From an uncultured Paracoccaceae bacterium (GTDB lineage: Bacteria > Pseudomonadota > Alphaproteobacteria > Rhodobacterales > Rhodobacteraceae), in assembly GCA_947492825.1 (NCBI GenBank), contig CANLNT010000001.1, positions 682,001 through 746,000 of the forward strand: DNA of 64,000 nt, given 5' to 3'. Made by a program: the position numbers and the translations under genes. The notes beneath the pieces are model-generated. The model was not told where the DNA came from, ran no database searches, and worked only from the letters and a program-made list of their open reading frames with translations. Below, piece by piece: positions 18,853 to 30,854 of this stretch (its first letter is position 1; each line of letters opens with the position of its first letter).

Positions 18853-18877
18853 GTAGGGTGGGCATTTTGCCCACCCT
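18853..18877 (-). repeat. REP-like hairpin between bufA and bufB
   Basis: A GTAGG head is followed by a 10-bp stem (AGGGTGGGCA/TGCCCACCCT) with loop TTT. It lies 10 bases after the bufA stop and 25 before the bufB start. A hairpin here could lower expression of bufBCD relative to the peptide gene. The head resembles the REPs at 442, 14752 and 15041 but the stem differs. Confidence 0.6.
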
Positions 18878-18887
18878 GTTAGCATAC

Positions 18888-19190
18888 TTATGCAGGCAGG
18901 TCGCGGTCTTGTGCTTCCAGCGAACCCATGCGTGCAGAACCGTCAGCCTGTGCAGGCAGTTCCATGTCAGCACATGTGCCAGCAGGCACCAGGGTCCAGG
19001 CGTTGCCCTGATAGTCAACAGTGGATGTACCGGCGCAAGTTGTGCCGGGGCCAGCAGCACAGTCGTTTTCGCCAGCCAGCGAGACACCGTAGCACTTTTC
19101 GTTTTCTTGTGCGGTTGCGTTTGTGGCGACACCGGCAACAGCGGTAGCAACAGCAGAAGCAACGAGCAGAGTGTTGGTCATCTTAGACAT
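18888..19190 (-). CDS. bufA1: DUF2282 peptide precursor (BufA1, bufferin)
   Basis: The precursor has 100 residues with a Sec signal peptide (about 1-27, ending NATA). The core has four cysteines at 33, 44, 52 and 73 in [17 protein letters not shown] and GTCAD, the pattern of DUF2282 bufferins. Established knowledge: bufferin cysteines are modified by the DUF692 enzyme and the exported peptide sequesters copper in the periplasm. The last 20 residues are charged and probably not part of the metal site. It is the first gene of the operon. The ATG at 19190 has GAGGAG upstream. Confidence 0.9.
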   Translation of the reverse strand: MSKMTNTLLVASAVATAVAGVATNATAQENEKCYGVSLAGENDCAAGPGTTCAGTSTVDYQGNAWTLVPAGTCADMELPAQADGSARMGSLEAQDRDLPA

Positions 19191-19229
19191 GAGGAGTTTT
19201 CCTTTTGGACTTTGGTTCAGTTCAGGTCG

Positions 19230-19246
19230 TATCCCATCAGGGGATG
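19230..19246. promoter_or_regulatory. Inverted repeat upstream of buf operon
   Basis: TATCCCATCAGGGGATG contains ATCCC and GGGAT arms spaced by five bases, 40-56 bases upstream of the bufA start. It is a possible regulator site or part of an extracytoplasmic sigma-factor promoter. I cannot tell which. Confidence 0.35.
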
Positions 19247-19372
19247 ACCAAACACTAAACGTGGCAGCCCTGCGCAATCCACTCACAGAGGCGTGGGTCA
19301 CGCGTCGGTGAGGTCAAGTGAGCCGAATTTGGCCTGCGACAGGCGGTCACAGGCGAAAAAGGGCCGAAAATG

Positions 19373-19403
19373 ACAAACCCGCCGTGCTGGACGGCGGGTT
19401 TGT
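19373..19403 (-). terminator. Terminator hairpin downstream of thrS
   Basis: A perfect 13-bp stem (ACAAACCCGCCGT/ACGGCGGGTTTGT) has a 5-base loop. On the minus strand it is followed by a T-rich run (CATTTTCGG, then CTTTTT). It lies about 75 bases after the thrS stop and upstream of the buf promoter. Confidence 0.8.
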
Positions 19404-19478
19404 TTCAATTTCGGGCTTTGGTTTGTAACACTCTGGCGGGTCGCGAAAATGGCGCTCACGGATTGTTACAGCCCGGCC

Positions 19479-21473
19479 CTAGCGCAGATCAGGTGGCGTT
19501 GCTTCCAGCTTCAGCGCCGCCGTGACGGCCTCAATCCCATCGACGCTGGATTGCTTTTCGCCCAGCCGGCGCATGGACACGGTCCGCTCTTCCACTTCGC
19601 GCGCACCAATGGCCAGGATCACCGGCACCTTGCCGACGGAATGTTCGCGGACCTTGTAATTGATCTTCTCGTTGCGCAGATCAGCCTCGGCCCTAACGCC
19701 AGCGGCTTTAAGCATCTCGACCACTTCCAAAGCATAATCGTCGGCGTCGGACACAATCGTCGACACAACCACCTGACGCGGGGCCAACCAGAACGGCAGT
19801 TTACCGGCGTGTTCTTCGATCAGGATGCCGATGAAACGCTCAAATGACCCCAGCGTCGCGCGGTGCAGCATGACGGGGCGGTGCTTGTTACCGTCCTCAC
19901 CGATGTAATCCGCGTCCAGCCGTTCGGGCAGCACGAAATCCACCTGATGGGTGCCGCACTGCCAGTCCCGGCCAATGGCATCGGTCAGCACGAACTCCAG
20001 CTTCGGCCCGTAGAATGCCCCTTCGCCGGGGTTCAACTCAGGCTCAATGCCTGCCGCGCGGGTCGCGGACAGCAACGCCTGTTCGGCCTTGTCCCACGTC
20101 TCGTCCGTGCCAGCCCGTTTTTCAGGGCGGTCGCTGAATTTGACCTTGAATTCAGTAAACCCAAGGTCGCGGTACATGGACGACAGAAAGTCGATGTAGA
20201 CGGCTGTCTCAGATTCTATCTGGTCTTCGCGGCAAAAGATGTGCCCATCGTCCTGGGTGAATCCCCGCACCCGCATGATGCCATGTAACGCGCCGGATGG
20301 TTCATAGCGTGCGCATGATCCGAACTCGGCCATGCGCAAGGGCAGGTCGCGATATGATTTCAGGCCTTGATTGAAAATCTGCACGTGACAGGGGCAGTTC
20401 ATCGGTTTCAGCGCATTGACCCGCGTGTGTTTGGGGTCGTTGACGCGTTCGTCAAAGTTCTGGGCGTTTTCACCGTCTTCTGTCCGGCTCTCGTCCACCT
20501 CAACGATGAACATGCTTTCCTGAAACTTCTCCCAATGGCCGGATTGCTCCCACAGCTTGCGGTCCACGACCTGCGGTGTGTTCACCTCCACATAGCCGCC
20601 AGCGCGTTGCTTGCGGCGCACAAAGTCCTGCAACTCGGTATAGATCGTCCAGCCGTTGGGGTGCCAGAACACCTGACCGGGGGCTTCTTCCTGCATGTGG
20701 AACAGACCCATTTCGCGGCCCAGCTTGCGGTGGTCGCGTTTGGCGGCCTCTTCCAGCCGGTGCATATGCTGCTTGAGACCTTCCTTGTTGGTGAAGGCCG
20801 CGCCGTAGATGCGTTGCAGCATCGGGCGGTTGCTGTCGCCGCGCCAATAGGCACCGGCAATCGACATCAGCTTAAAGCAGTCACCGGGCACCTGACCGGT
20901 GTTCTGCAAGTGCGGACCACGGCAGAGGTCTTGCCAGTCGCCGTGCCAATACATGCGCAGCGGCTCGTCGCCGGGAATGGCGTCGATCAGTTCGACCTTA
21001 TAAGGCTCGCCCGCGTCCTGATAATGCTTGATCGCACGGTCGCGGTCCCAAACCTCTGTCCGGACCTCATCGCGCTTGTTGATGATCTCTTTCATCTTCT
21101 TTTCGATCGCGGCAAGGTCTTCGGGCACAAACGGCTCTTTGCGGTCAAAGTCATAGTACCAGCCGTCCTTGATCACCGGGCCGATGGTGACCTGCACGTC
21201 GGGCCAGATTTCTTGCACAGCGCGGGCCATGATGTGCGCAAGGTCATGGCGCACCAGTTCCAGCGCTTGATCTTCGTCCTTCATCGTGTGCAGGGCGATG
21301 TCGGCATCCGCCTCAATCGGCCACTGCAAATCCCAGTGCTGACCGTTCACGGTCGCACTGATCGCTTTCTTGCGCAGGCTGGATGAAATATCGGCCGCCA
21401 CATCCGCAGGGGTAATGCCTGCGTCATAGTCACGTTTATTGCCGTCAGGAAATGTCAAAGAGATTTGGGCCAT
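19479..21473 (-). CDS. thrS: Threonyl-tRNA synthetase
   Basis: The protein has 664 residues, near the usual length. The order is N-terminal TGS domain (about 1-60), the threonyl/alanyl SAD editing domain with [13 protein letters not shown], the class II catalytic core ([13 protein letters not shown], motif 2 [19 protein letters not shown], motif 3 [13 protein letters not shown]), and the anticodon-binding C terminus ([18 protein letters not shown]). The editing His/Cys and zinc-binding Cys/His residues appear conserved. The ATG at 21473 is chosen because it begins directly at the TGS strand [11 protein letters not shown]. It ends at a strong terminator. Confidence 0.97.
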   Translation of the reverse strand: MAQISLTFPDGNKRDYDAGITPADVAADISSSLRKKAISATVNGQHWDLQWPIEADADIALHTMKDEDQALELVRHDLAHIMARAVQEIWPDVQVTIGPVIKDGWYYDFDRKEPFVPEDLAAIEKKMKEIINKRDEVRTEVWDRDRAIKHYQDAGEPYKVELIDAIPGDEPLRMYWHGDWQDLCRGPHLQNTGQVPGDCFKLMSIAGAYWRGDSNRPMLQRIYGAAFTNKEGLKQHMHRLEEAAKRDHRKLGREMGLFHMQEEAPGQVFWHPNGWTIYTELQDFVRRKQRAGGYVEVNTPQVVDRKLWEQSGHWEKFQESMFIVEVDESRTEDGENAQNFDERVNDPKHTRVNALKPMNCPCHVQIFNQGLKSYRDLPLRMAEFGSCARYEPSGALHGIMRVRGFTQDDGHIFCREDQIESETAVYIDFLSSMYRDLGFTEFKVKFSDRPEKRAGTDETWDKAEQALLSATRAAGIEPELNPGEGAFYGPKLEFVLTDAIGRDWQCGTHQVDFVLPERLDADYIGEDGNKHRPVMLHRATLGSFERFIGILIEEHAGKLPFWLAPRQVVVSTIVSDADDYALEVVEMLKAAGVRAEADLRNEKINYKVREHSVGKVPVILAIGAREVEERTVSMRRLGEKQSSVDGIEAVTAALKLEATPPDLR

Positions 21474-21667
21474 ATCGGCTCTCCTCGTCAGTTTGGCGCC
21501 CACGGAACGCCCGGTTGCGGGTTATGTCGTGCCGCGCTTTTTTCGCAACTGGGCAAGCGTGTCAACAGCAGAGGCTGCGTGGCCCGCGATGCAAATCGAC
21601 GTCACGTCTTACTGGTGGCAAAGCGACCCCCGCCCTAGGGTGCTCAAAATCCTTGGGGGAGGGGACA

Positions 21668-23017
21668 ATGGCGCTAACACTGGGGCAGAAGGCAGGCTGG
21701 GGCCTGGCCGACATGGGCATCAACGTCTTTGTGGTGGTCAAGCAACTGCTGGTCTTTACCTATCTGACCACATTTCTGGGCGTGCCTGCGGATGTGGCGG
21801 GTCTGGTGACCTTTGCGGTGCTGGCCTTTGACGTGGTGACGGACCCGTTGGTCGGGTTCTTTTCGGATCGCACCAACAGCCGCTGGGGCCGCCGGGTACC
21901 ATGGATATTCATCGGCGCACTGGTGCTGGCAGGCGGAATTGTGGGCCTTTTTGCCGTGCCTGAAGGCATGTCGTGGCAATCAAACGCCCTTTGGGTCATT
22001 GCCTTTTTCGGGGTCGCGACCATTGGTTTTACGTTTGTCGCCATCCCCTATGGCGCAATGGCCGGAGAGATGACGCGGGACCCGCGCGAACGATCCACGA
22101 TGATGGCCTTTCGCATGACCTTTGCCTCGCTTGGCTTGCTGACGGCGGGGGCGCTTGTGCCCGCGCTGGCGGGCGATACGCGCGCGGGCTATTTCAGCGC
22201 GGTGCTGATGGTCTCGCCGGTTGTGGTACTCACAATCTGGGGGATGCTGTGGTTTACCCGCCGCGCGCCAAAGATCGAGGCCGCTGCCCAAGGTCAGTTC
22301 ACCACTGTGCTGCGTCTGGTGCTGGGCAACCGCGCCTTTGTTATTCTGGTGCTGCTCTACGGCCTTCTGACGCTGGCCGTGGCGATGATTGCGGCGGGGC
22401 TGCAACTGGCCGCCCTTTACCTGATGGCTGACGATGGCAGCAGCCCTTTGTCGGGGTTGGCATCGGCGCTTGGCATCTTTTCCACCCTCTTTGCGATGTT
22501 CATCGTGGGATCTGTGCTGTCGCAATATATCTGGGTCAAAACCTCTGCCGGGTTGGGCAAGACATGGGCGCTGATTGTGGGGGTTGTGCTTTATATCGGG
22601 GTGCTGGTCGTGATCTGGCTGTCGCTCCCAGCGACAGGGGTGACCGTCATGGCGCTCTTGTTCCTGTGCGCGGGGTTTACCAACGGGGCCTACCAGCAAA
22701 TTCCCTGGGCGATGTATCCAGACTTGATGGATGTCACCCGGTCCGAGACGGGCGAGGCGATCGAAGGCGCGTTTTCCGCGGTCTGGCTTTTTGGTCAAAA
22801 GGTCGCCAATGCGGTGGCACCTCTGGTGCTGGGCCTGATCCTGTCAGCTTCTGGCTGGGTGTCGTCCACATCGGGCGTTGTGGATCAGACGCCCGAGGCG
22901 CTGGGCGCGCTGAAACTGGCACTGACGCTGGTGCCTGCGGGCATCTTTGTGCTGTCCATTCTGGGCCTTCTGGCGATCTACCGACCGGCATCGCGACACG
23001 TATCCTCGCACGGCTGA
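21668..23017 (+). CDS. MFS transporter of the GPH (MelB-like) sugar:cation type
   Basis: The protein has 449 residues and 12 hydrophobic segments. The DPLVGFFSDRTNSRWGRRVPW block after the second helix is the GPH-family loop motif (DxxxGxxxDRTxxRWGRxRP). GPH carriers import sugars or similar small molecules with Na+ or H+. A strong ribosome site (GGGGGAGGGG) precedes the ATG at 21668. The alpha/beta hydrolase gene follows after 68 bases in the same direction. The substrate is unknown. Confidence 0.87.
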   Translation: MALTLGQKAGWGLADMGINVFVVVKQLLVFTYLTTFLGVPADVAGLVTFAVLAFDVVTDPLVGFFSDRTNSRWGRRVPWIFIGALVLAGGIVGLFAVPEGMSWQSNALWVIAFFGVATIGFTFVAIPYGAMAGEMTRDPRERSTMMAFRMTFASLGLLTAGALVPALAGDTRAGYFSAVLMVSPVVVLTIWGMLWFTRRAPKIEAAAQGQFTTVLRLVLGNRAFVILVLLYGLLTLAVAMIAAGLQLAALYLMADDGSSPLSGLASALGIFSTLFAMFIVGSVLSQYIWVKTSAGLGKTWALIVGVVLYIGVLVVIWLSLPATGVTVMALLFLCAGFTNGAYQQIPWAMYPDLMDVTRSETGEAIEGAFSAVWLFGQKVANAVAPLVLGLILSASGWVSSTSGVVDQTPEALGALKLALTLVPAGIFVLSILGLLAIYRPASRHVSSHG

Positions 23018-23085
23018 CCCTTTGCCCTTGCCGCCCGCGCGCCCGCGCGGCACAGTGCGGCAAAAGAACGGGATACAGGGCAGTC

Positions 23086-23799
23086 ATGACACGCGAACCA
23101 CTGGTGCTGGTGCCACCGATGCTGTGCGATGCGCGGGTGTTTTCCCCGCAGATTGACGGGCTGTCCCGTGACTATCCCATCATGTTCGCACCAACCCACT
23201 TTGGCGAGCGAACAGAAGAAATCGCCAGCCAGATTCTCGATTGGGCCCCGCCAAAATTCGCACTGGCAGGCATGGGCATGGGGGGCGCTGTGGCGCTTGA
23301 GGTGCTGCGCCGCGCGCCCGAGCGGGTCAACCGCATCGCGCTGATCAGCACTACCGCCCAGGCCGACACGCCAGAGGCCGCCTCGGCGCGCGAGCCGCTG
23401 ATCGTCGCAGCACGATCCGGGCGATTCGCAGATGTCATCGCCACCGAAATGAGCCCTGATTACCTGTCTCCTGGACCGTTGCGCATGGCGATCAACCAGA
23501 TGGTCACTGATATGGCCCATTCCAACGGGGCAGAGGCCTACGTCAAACAGGCCCGCGCCATGCAACGCAGGCGCGATCAGCAGACCACGCTGCGCAAGAT
23601 CAAACAGCCTGCCGTTGTGATCTGCGGGCAGGATGACACCTTGCTGCCGGTGCGGCGGCACGAATTCATGTCAGAACTGATCCCCTACGGTAAGCTTGAG
23701 GTGATCGCAGGCGCCGGGCACTTGCCCACGCTCGAAGAACCGGTGGCAACCAACATCATCCTGCGCGACTGGATGAGCGCCCCACTGATCCTGCGCTAG
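23086..23799 (+). CDS. Alpha/beta hydrolase-fold protein lacking the nucleophile Ser
   Basis: The protein has 237 residues of the alpha/beta hydrolase fold. The nucleophile elbow, normally GxSxG, reads G62-M63-G64-M65-G66, so the catalytic Ser is replaced by Gly. The acid (CGQDDTLLP) and His (AGAGHLPTLEEP) positions are retained. It is therefore either a non-hydrolytic member of the fold or a recently inactivated enzyme; a single-base AGC to GGC change would be enough. It follows the MFS gene, and its 3' end overlaps the convergent oxyR by 44 bases. Confidence 0.82.
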   Translation: MTREPLVLVPPMLCDARVFSPQIDGLSRDYPIMFAPTHFGERTEEIASQILDWAPPKFALAGMGMGGAVALEVLRRAPERVNRIALISTTAQADTPEAASAREPLIVAARSGRFADVIATEMSPDYLSPGPLRMAINQMVTDMAHSNGAEAYVKQARAMQRRRDQQTTLRKIKQPAVVICGQDDTLLPVRRHEFMSELIPYGKLEVIAGAGHLPTLEEPVATNIILRDWMSAPLILR

Positions 23800-24679
23800 C
23801 GGCGGCCTTAACCACCCGCGAAATCTCGGTCAGCTGTTCGGTCAGCGGGCTGGTCTTGCGCCAGATCATCCCGATGGTGCGGGTTGGTTGCGGCGCGGGA
23901 AACCGCGCGACAGCCACATCTGCGGACCGGGTTTCGACACTGACCGCCATGTCGGGCAATAGCGTTACACCCAGGCCTGCGCCGACCATCTGAACCAATG
24001 TCGACAGCGAACTGCCGTCCAACCCTTCGTGCGGGCGCACGGTCGGCAGGCTGCAAAACGACAGGGCCTGATCGCGAAAGCAATGGCCCTCTTCCAGCAG
24101 CAACAGGCGCATTTCGCGCAGGGCATCTGCGTTGGGCACCGGGCGGTCGGTCTCGGCGGCCGGGCGGATCAGGACAAAGTTTTCCTCAAACAAGGCCACT
24201 TCTTCAAAGGCAGGTTCTGACACGGGCAAGGCCACAATGGCGGTATCAATCCGGCCATCGGTCAACTCTTCAATCAGGCGCGGGGTCAGGGTTTCGCGGA
24301 TGTGAATGTCCAGCCCACTGTGCTGGTCCTGCAACTGTCCGATCAGACGCGGCAGCAGATAGGGGGCAATCGTGGGGATCACGCCAATCCGGATGCGGCC
24401 GACCATGCCATCCTGACTGGCGCGCGCCAGATCGCCCAGCTCGTCCACCGCGCGCAGGATGTCACGGGTGCGGCTGCGCAGTGATTCCCCGAACTGCGAC
24501 AATTGCACCTGCCGGGGGCCACGCTCAAACAGCACCGCCCCCAGCGATGTCTCCAGCTCTTTGATCTGCATCGACAGGGCCGGCTGGCTGATGCCGCAGA
24601 TATCCGCCGCCCGCCCAAAGTGGCCGGTCTGGGCCAAAGCCTCAAAATAACGGAACTGCTTGAGAGTGAGGTTTTTCAT
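23756..24679 (-). CDS. oxyR: Hydrogen peroxide-sensing LysR regulator OxyR
   Basis: The protein has 307 residues. It is a LysR type with an N-terminal HTH (GHFGRAADICGISQPALSMQ) and a periplasmic-binding-like sensor. The sensor contains EGHCFRDQALSFC, with Cys200 and Cys209 in the positions of the redox pair of OxyR. It is divergent from katG across 96 bases, the classic arrangement in which OxyR controls katG. The C-terminal 15 residues are Ser/Gly-rich. Confidence 0.93.
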   Translation of the reverse strand: MKNLTLKQFRYFEALAQTGHFGRAADICGISQPALSMQIKELETSLGAVLFERGPRQVQLSQFGESLRSRTRDILRAVDELGDLARASQDGMVGRIRIGVIPTIAPYLLPRLIGQLQDQHSGLDIHIRETLTPRLIEELTDGRIDTAIVALPVSEPAFEEVALFEENFVLIRPAAETDRPVPNADALREMRLLLLEEGHCFRDQALSFCSLPTVRPHEGLDGSSLSTLVQMVGAGLGVTLLPDMAVSVETRSADVAVARFPAPQPTRTIGMIWRKTSPLTEQLTEISRVVKAAASAGSVGRSSSRAG

Positions 24680-24751
24680 AAGGTGAACTTATCGTTTCAA
24701 TCAGGAGATTCAACTTAAACCAATCGCGACGCTCTGTTAAAACGATTCTAA

Positions 24752-26968
<2,217 letters not shown>

Positions 26969-26977
26969 TGAAATGGG

Positions 26978-27001
26978 CGCGGGGCCGGAAACGGCCTCGC
27001 G
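26978..27001. terminator. Hairpin between convergent katG and DUF6151 genes
   Basis: A 10-bp GC-rich stem (CGCGGGGCCG/CGGCCTCGCG, one G-T pair) with a GAAA loop fills the 33-base gap between two convergent genes. There is no strong T-run, so it may work in both directions as a weak or factor-aided terminator. Confidence 0.6.
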
Positions 27002-27577
27002 TCAGTCTTTCAGCGGCAATTGATGCTTTTCAATATCGCTGAGCACATGCACCTTCTTGATCGGCTTGCCTGACTTGCCGAAAAAGGGGCTCTTCTTCCA
27101 TTTTCCGGTCAACCGCATTCGCGCCGCGCGCTTGGTTCCGCCTGCAATGACATGGCGCAAACCACTATGCGATTGCTTGCCCTTTTCATCACGCTGATAC
27201 AGCATCGCGCGGATGCGCCCCAACGGGCTGGTGTCGGCCAACCGGTCCACGATCACCCCGACAAAGCCACTTTTGGGTTCGGCCATCGTGTTGAAAAGCG
27301 GGACTTTACAGCAACTTGCATACCAGCGGATCAGCTTGCCCTCTTCAAAGCTGAAGGCATACATCTTGTCGGCACCGGTATGAAAGGTGACGTGATCACA
27401 GGTGGTTTGAAAGATCGCAACGCCGTCGTCTTCGGGATCGGGTTGATCCAGATAAACCTCTGCCGCGCGGCATTGGGAACAATGGCAGACGATACCCGTG
27501 CCGGTCTTTTCGGACACATCCGTCAGGACACCGTGGATTGTGCCACAAGCGCAGGAAAACGTGGTGCTGTCGGTCAT
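27002..27577 (-). CDS. DUF6151-like Cys-rich protein
   Basis: The protein has 191 residues. CACGTIHG and GIVCHCSQCRAAEVYL resemble the zinc-binding Cys motifs of the GFA/Mss4-like fold, and WYASCCKVPLFNTM gives a further Cys pair. The C-terminal 50 residues are strongly basic. This composition fits the DUF6151 family, which has no known reaction. The ATG at 27577 has GAGGGA upstream. It is convergent with katG; there is no clear functional link to the pha genes that follow. Confidence 0.75.
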   Translation of the reverse strand: MTDSTTFSCACGTIHGVLTDVSEKTGTGIVCHCSQCRAAEVYLDQPDPEDDGVAIFQTTCDHVTFHTGADKMYAFSFEEGKLIRWYASCCKVPLFNTMAEPKSGFVGVIVDRLADTSPLGRIRAMLYQRDEKGKQSHSGLRHVIAGGTKRAARMRLTGKWKKSPFFGKSGKPIKKVHVLSDIEKHQLPLKD

Positions 27578-27689
27578 GGTCCCTCTGATCGTCGCACGCC
27601 TTTGCAGCATCTTATCACGGGATGCGGCGGCGCGGTCCACTTTTCGAAGGGGCCCGATTTACGCGCGGGTCAACTGTGCCCGCAGAGAC

Positions 27690-28976
27690 TCACTTGAGGT
27701 TGACGACCTTGCCGCCCGTCTTGGCGCGTTTGCGCGTGGCGGGTGCCTTGGCATTCGCGTCAATAAAGTCCAGCACAAGGGGGCGAATGTTGCGCCGCCA
27801 TTTGCCACCGGCAAAAATACCGTAGTGACCTGCGCCCGGTTCCAGATGTGCGGCTTTCTTGCTGTCAGGCAGGCCGGTCAGCAGATCAAGGGCTGCAAGG
27901 CACTGACCAGGGGCCGAAATGTCATCATCTTCCCCCTCGACAATCTTGACCGCCACGGTGGTGATCTTTCCAATGTCGACCGTGCGGCCCGCAACCTCAA
28001 AATCATTGCGCGCAATATCGCGGTTCTTGAAGATGCGCTGCACCGTGGACAGGTAGAATTCAGCCGTCATATCCATCACGGCCAGATATTCGTCATAAAA
28101 CGCGTTGTGCTTGTCGTGTTCAGAGGCTTCGCCCGACGCCACCTTCATGATCTGGTCGCGAAAGGCGGTGCTGTGCATCTCACCATTCATCGAGATGAAA
28201 GAGGCGAGTTGCAAAAGCCCCGGATAGACCATGCGGCCCACGCCTGCATATTTGAACCCGACGCGTTGGATCATGGTTTCTTCCAACTGACCCATTGTGA
28301 CTGACCGTCCGAAATCGGTGACTTCGGTATGGTTCGCCTCTGGATCAATCGGCCCGCCGATCAGGGTCAGACTGCGCGGCTGCGCCCTGGGGTCTTCCTC
28401 GGCCAGATAGGCGGTGGCGGCAAGCGCCAGCGGGGCAGGCTGACAAACCGCGATGATATGCAGATCGCTGCCCAGCTCTTTCATGAAGTCGACAAGGTAA
28501 AGCGTGTAATCCTCGACATCGAACTTTCCCGCGCTGACAGGAATGTCGCGGGCGTTGTGCCAGTCGGTGACATAAACCTCGCAATCGGGGAGCAGGCTGA
28601 TCACCGTTTTGCGCAGCAGCGTTGCATAGTGGCCCGACATCGGGGCCACAAGCAGGACGCGGCGGGACAGCGGTTTGCGCCCGACAACGTTAAAGTGGAT
28701 CAGATCACCAAAGGGACGGCTGACAACAGTTTGCACATCAACCACGTGATCCTGCCCGTCTTCCATCGAAATGGTGGGGATATTCCAGTCCGGCTTGACG
28801 ACCATGCGGGCGAATGTGCGTTCTGTCACCTCGCCCCAAGCGCCCAGCCAATCCATGAACGGATTGGCCGTCATGGCCATGGCCGGATAGCTTGCAAATG
28901 CGCGCGCGGTCGCCCCTAACCACTGGTTCGTGTTGCGCGTGGCTTCCATCAGGTCATAGGTCATCATATACTTCAT
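27690..28976 (-). CDS. phaZ: Intracellular polyhydroxyalkanoate depolymerase
   Basis: The protein has 428 residues, the size of intracellular PhaZ. The nucleophile is probably Cys178 in IIAVCQPAPLA, since this family uses Cys in place of Ser. The active-site His is likely in LEPGAGHYGIFAG near the C terminus. It breaks down stored PHB granules to hydroxybutyrate units. The C-terminal tail is basic. AGGAGCG precedes the ATG. It is divergent from phaC, with TGC-rich boxes between them. Confidence 0.92.
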   Translation of the reverse strand: MKYMMTYDLMEATRNTNQWLGATARAFASYPAMAMTANPFMDWLGAWGEVTERTFARMVVKPDWNIPTISMEDGQDHVVDVQTVVSRPFGDLIHFNVVGRKPLSRRVLLVAPMSGHYATLLRKTVISLLPDCEVYVTDWHNARDIPVSAGKFDVEDYTLYLVDFMKELGSDLHIIAVCQPAPLALAATAYLAEEDPRAQPRSLTLIGGPIDPEANHTEVTDFGRSVTMGQLEETMIQRVGFKYAGVGRMVYPGLLQLASFISMNGEMHSTAFRDQIMKVASGEASEHDKHNAFYDEYLAVMDMTAEFYLSTVQRIFKNRDIARNDFEVAGRTVDIGKITTVAVKIVEGEDDDISAPGQCLAALDLLTGLPDSKKAAHLEPGAGHYGIFAGGKWRRNIRPLVLDFIDANAKAPATRKRAKTGGKVVNLK

Positions 28977-28994
28977 TACGGAACGCTCCTGATG

Positions 28995-29025
28995 TTGCAC
29001 TGCACTTGCAATGCTGCACCTGCAA
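28995..29025. promoter_or_regulatory. TGCA-rich operator between phaZ and phaC
   Basis: Within 31 bases there are TTGCACTGCA, TTGCAATGCTGCA and CCTGCAA, a cluster of TGCA elements in the divergent promoter. PhaR of related bacteria binds TGC-rich sites, and a phaR gene is present at 33537. It would control both depolymerase and synthase. Confidence 0.65.
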
Positions 29026-29045
29026 AGTAGTCACGGGAATACAAT

Positions 29046-30854
29046 ATGACAACTAAAGATGTCACAGACGACGCAACATCTGGTAAAAATCTTGAAAAAC
29101 TAGAGGCAAATCTTGCGCGGGTCGAGGCGTTGACGCAGCGTCTTTTGGGTGCGATCGGTCAGTCGCGGGCGGTGCCACCGGCGCTGCAAGGGCCAAGTCA
29201 GGACCTCTATTTGAAGGCCGCCGGGGCCTATTGGACCGAAATGATGCAGAATCCGGCCAAGCTGATCGAGCATCAGATGGGCTATTGGTCGCAATCGGTA
29301 AAGCACTTTGTCGAGGCGCAGCATGTGCTGGCCCAAGGCAAGATCGCGGCGCCCGAAGATCCCGGCCCCAAAGACCGTCGTTTCAAGAATGAATTGTGGG
29401 ACACCAACCCCTATTTCAACTTTATCAAGCAGCAATACCTGATCAACGCTGCGGCCGTGCAGCAGGCGGTGCAGGACGTGACCGACCTTGATGCGGGCGA
29501 AAAGAAGCGGCTTGAATACTTCAGCCAGCAGATCGTGGATCTGTTCAGCCCCACCAATTTCCTAGCCACCAACCCCGAGGCTTTGTCGCTGGCGGTCGAA
29601 ACCGAAGGCGAAAGCCTTGTGAAAGGGCTGGAAAATCTTGTCCGCGATCTGGAAGCAAACGACGGTGATCTGGTTGTCACGCTGGCGGACAAGGATGCCT
29701 TTAATGTGGGCGAAAACCTCGCCACGACCGAAGGGTCAGTGGTCTATCGCAACCACATGTTCGAGCTGATCCAATATGCGCCGACCACCGAAAAAGTGCA
29801 TGCCACGCCTTTGCTGATCTTCCCGCCGTGGATCAACAAATTCTACATCCTCGACCTCAAACCGCAGAACTCGCTGATCAAATGGATCGTCGATCAGGGC
29901 TACACGCTGTTTGTTGTGTCTTGGGTGAACCCCGATGCCAGCTATCGCGACACCTCGATGAGTGACTACATCGAAGAGGGCTATCTGAAGGCCATGGCAG
30001 AGGTCAAAGACATCTGCGGCGTCAAGAAGATCAACACAATCGGCTATTGCATCGCAGGCACCACGCTGTCGCTGACGCTGGCCCTTATGAAGCATCGCGG
30101 CGACAAGACTGTGAATTCTGCAACGTTCTTCACCACGCTCACAGATTTTTCTGATCAGGGCGAGGTCGGTGTCTTTCTGGATGAGGATTTCGTGCAGGGG
30201 ATCGAGGCAGAAGTCGATCAGGCCGGGGTGCTTGACAGTTTCTACATGTCGCGCACTTTCAGCTATCTGCGGTCCAATGACCTGATTTATGGCCCCGCGA
30301 TCAAAAGCTACATGATGGGGCAGGCGCCACCTGCGTTTGATCTGCTGTATTGGAACGGCGACGGTACCAATCTGCCCGCGACGATGGCCAAGGAATATCT
30401 GCGCGGCCTGTGTCAGGGCGATGAATTTGCCACCACCGGGTTCGAGGTGGCAGGCGACCGCGCCCATATCGCGGACGTGGATGTGCCGCTTTGCGCGATT
30501 GCCTGCGAAACGGACCATATCGCGGCGTGGAAAAGCAGCTATCGTGGCATTCAGAAGATGGGATCAAAGGACAAGACCTTTATCCTTGCAGGCTCTGGCC
30601 ATATCGCGGGGATCGTCAATCCGCCCGCCAAGAACAAATATGGCCATTGGACCAACCCCGACCTGAACCTAACCCCGGAAGACTGGCAAGCAGATGCCGA
30701 TCAGCACGAGGGGTCGTGGTGGCCGCTTTGGGACAAGTGGTTGTCGAAACGGTCCGGCAAAAAGGTCGCGGCACGGGTGCCCGGCGACGCGAAACATCCG
30801 GTGCTTGAGGCGGCTCCGGGGTCTTACGTCAAGGCGCAAAGTTCCAAATCCTGA
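29046..30854 (+). CDS. phaC: Class I polyhydroxyalkanoate synthase
   Basis: The protein has 602 residues. The catalytic Cys335 lies in the lipase-like box GYCIAG. The Asp is in ACETDHIAAW and the His in AGSGHIAGIVNPP. The N-terminal domain (PNPYFNFIKQQYLI-like segment near 121-132) is typical of class I enzymes that act without a second subunit. It polymerises 3-hydroxyacyl-CoA, mainly 3-hydroxybutyryl-CoA, at the granule surface. It is divergent from phaZ and followed by phaP. Confidence 0.96.
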   Translation: MTTKDVTDDATSGKNLEKLEANLARVEALTQRLLGAIGQSRAVPPALQGPSQDLYLKAAGAYWTEMMQNPAKLIEHQMGYWSQSVKHFVEAQHVLAQGKIAAPEDPGPKDRRFKNELWDTNPYFNFIKQQYLINAAAVQQAVQDVTDLDAGEKKRLEYFSQQIVDLFSPTNFLATNPEALSLAVETEGESLVKGLENLVRDLEANDGDLVVTLADKDAFNVGENLATTEGSVVYRNHMFELIQYAPTTEKVHATPLLIFPPWINKFYILDLKPQNSLIKWIVDQGYTLFVVSWVNPDASYRDTSMSDYIEEGYLKAMAEVKDICGVKKINTIGYCIAGTTLSLTLALMKHRGDKTVNSATFFTTLTDFSDQGEVGVFLDEDFVQGIEAEVDQAGVLDSFYMSRTFSYLRSNDLIYGPAIKSYMMGQAPPAFDLLYWNGDGTNLPATMAKEYLRGLCQGDEFATTGFEVAGDRAHIADVDVPLCAIACETDHIAAWKSSYRGIQKMGSKDKTFILAGSGHIAGIVNPPAKNKYGHWTNPDLNLTPEDWQADADQHEGSWWPLWDKWLSKRSGKKVAARVPGDAKHPVLEAAPGSYVKAQSSKS

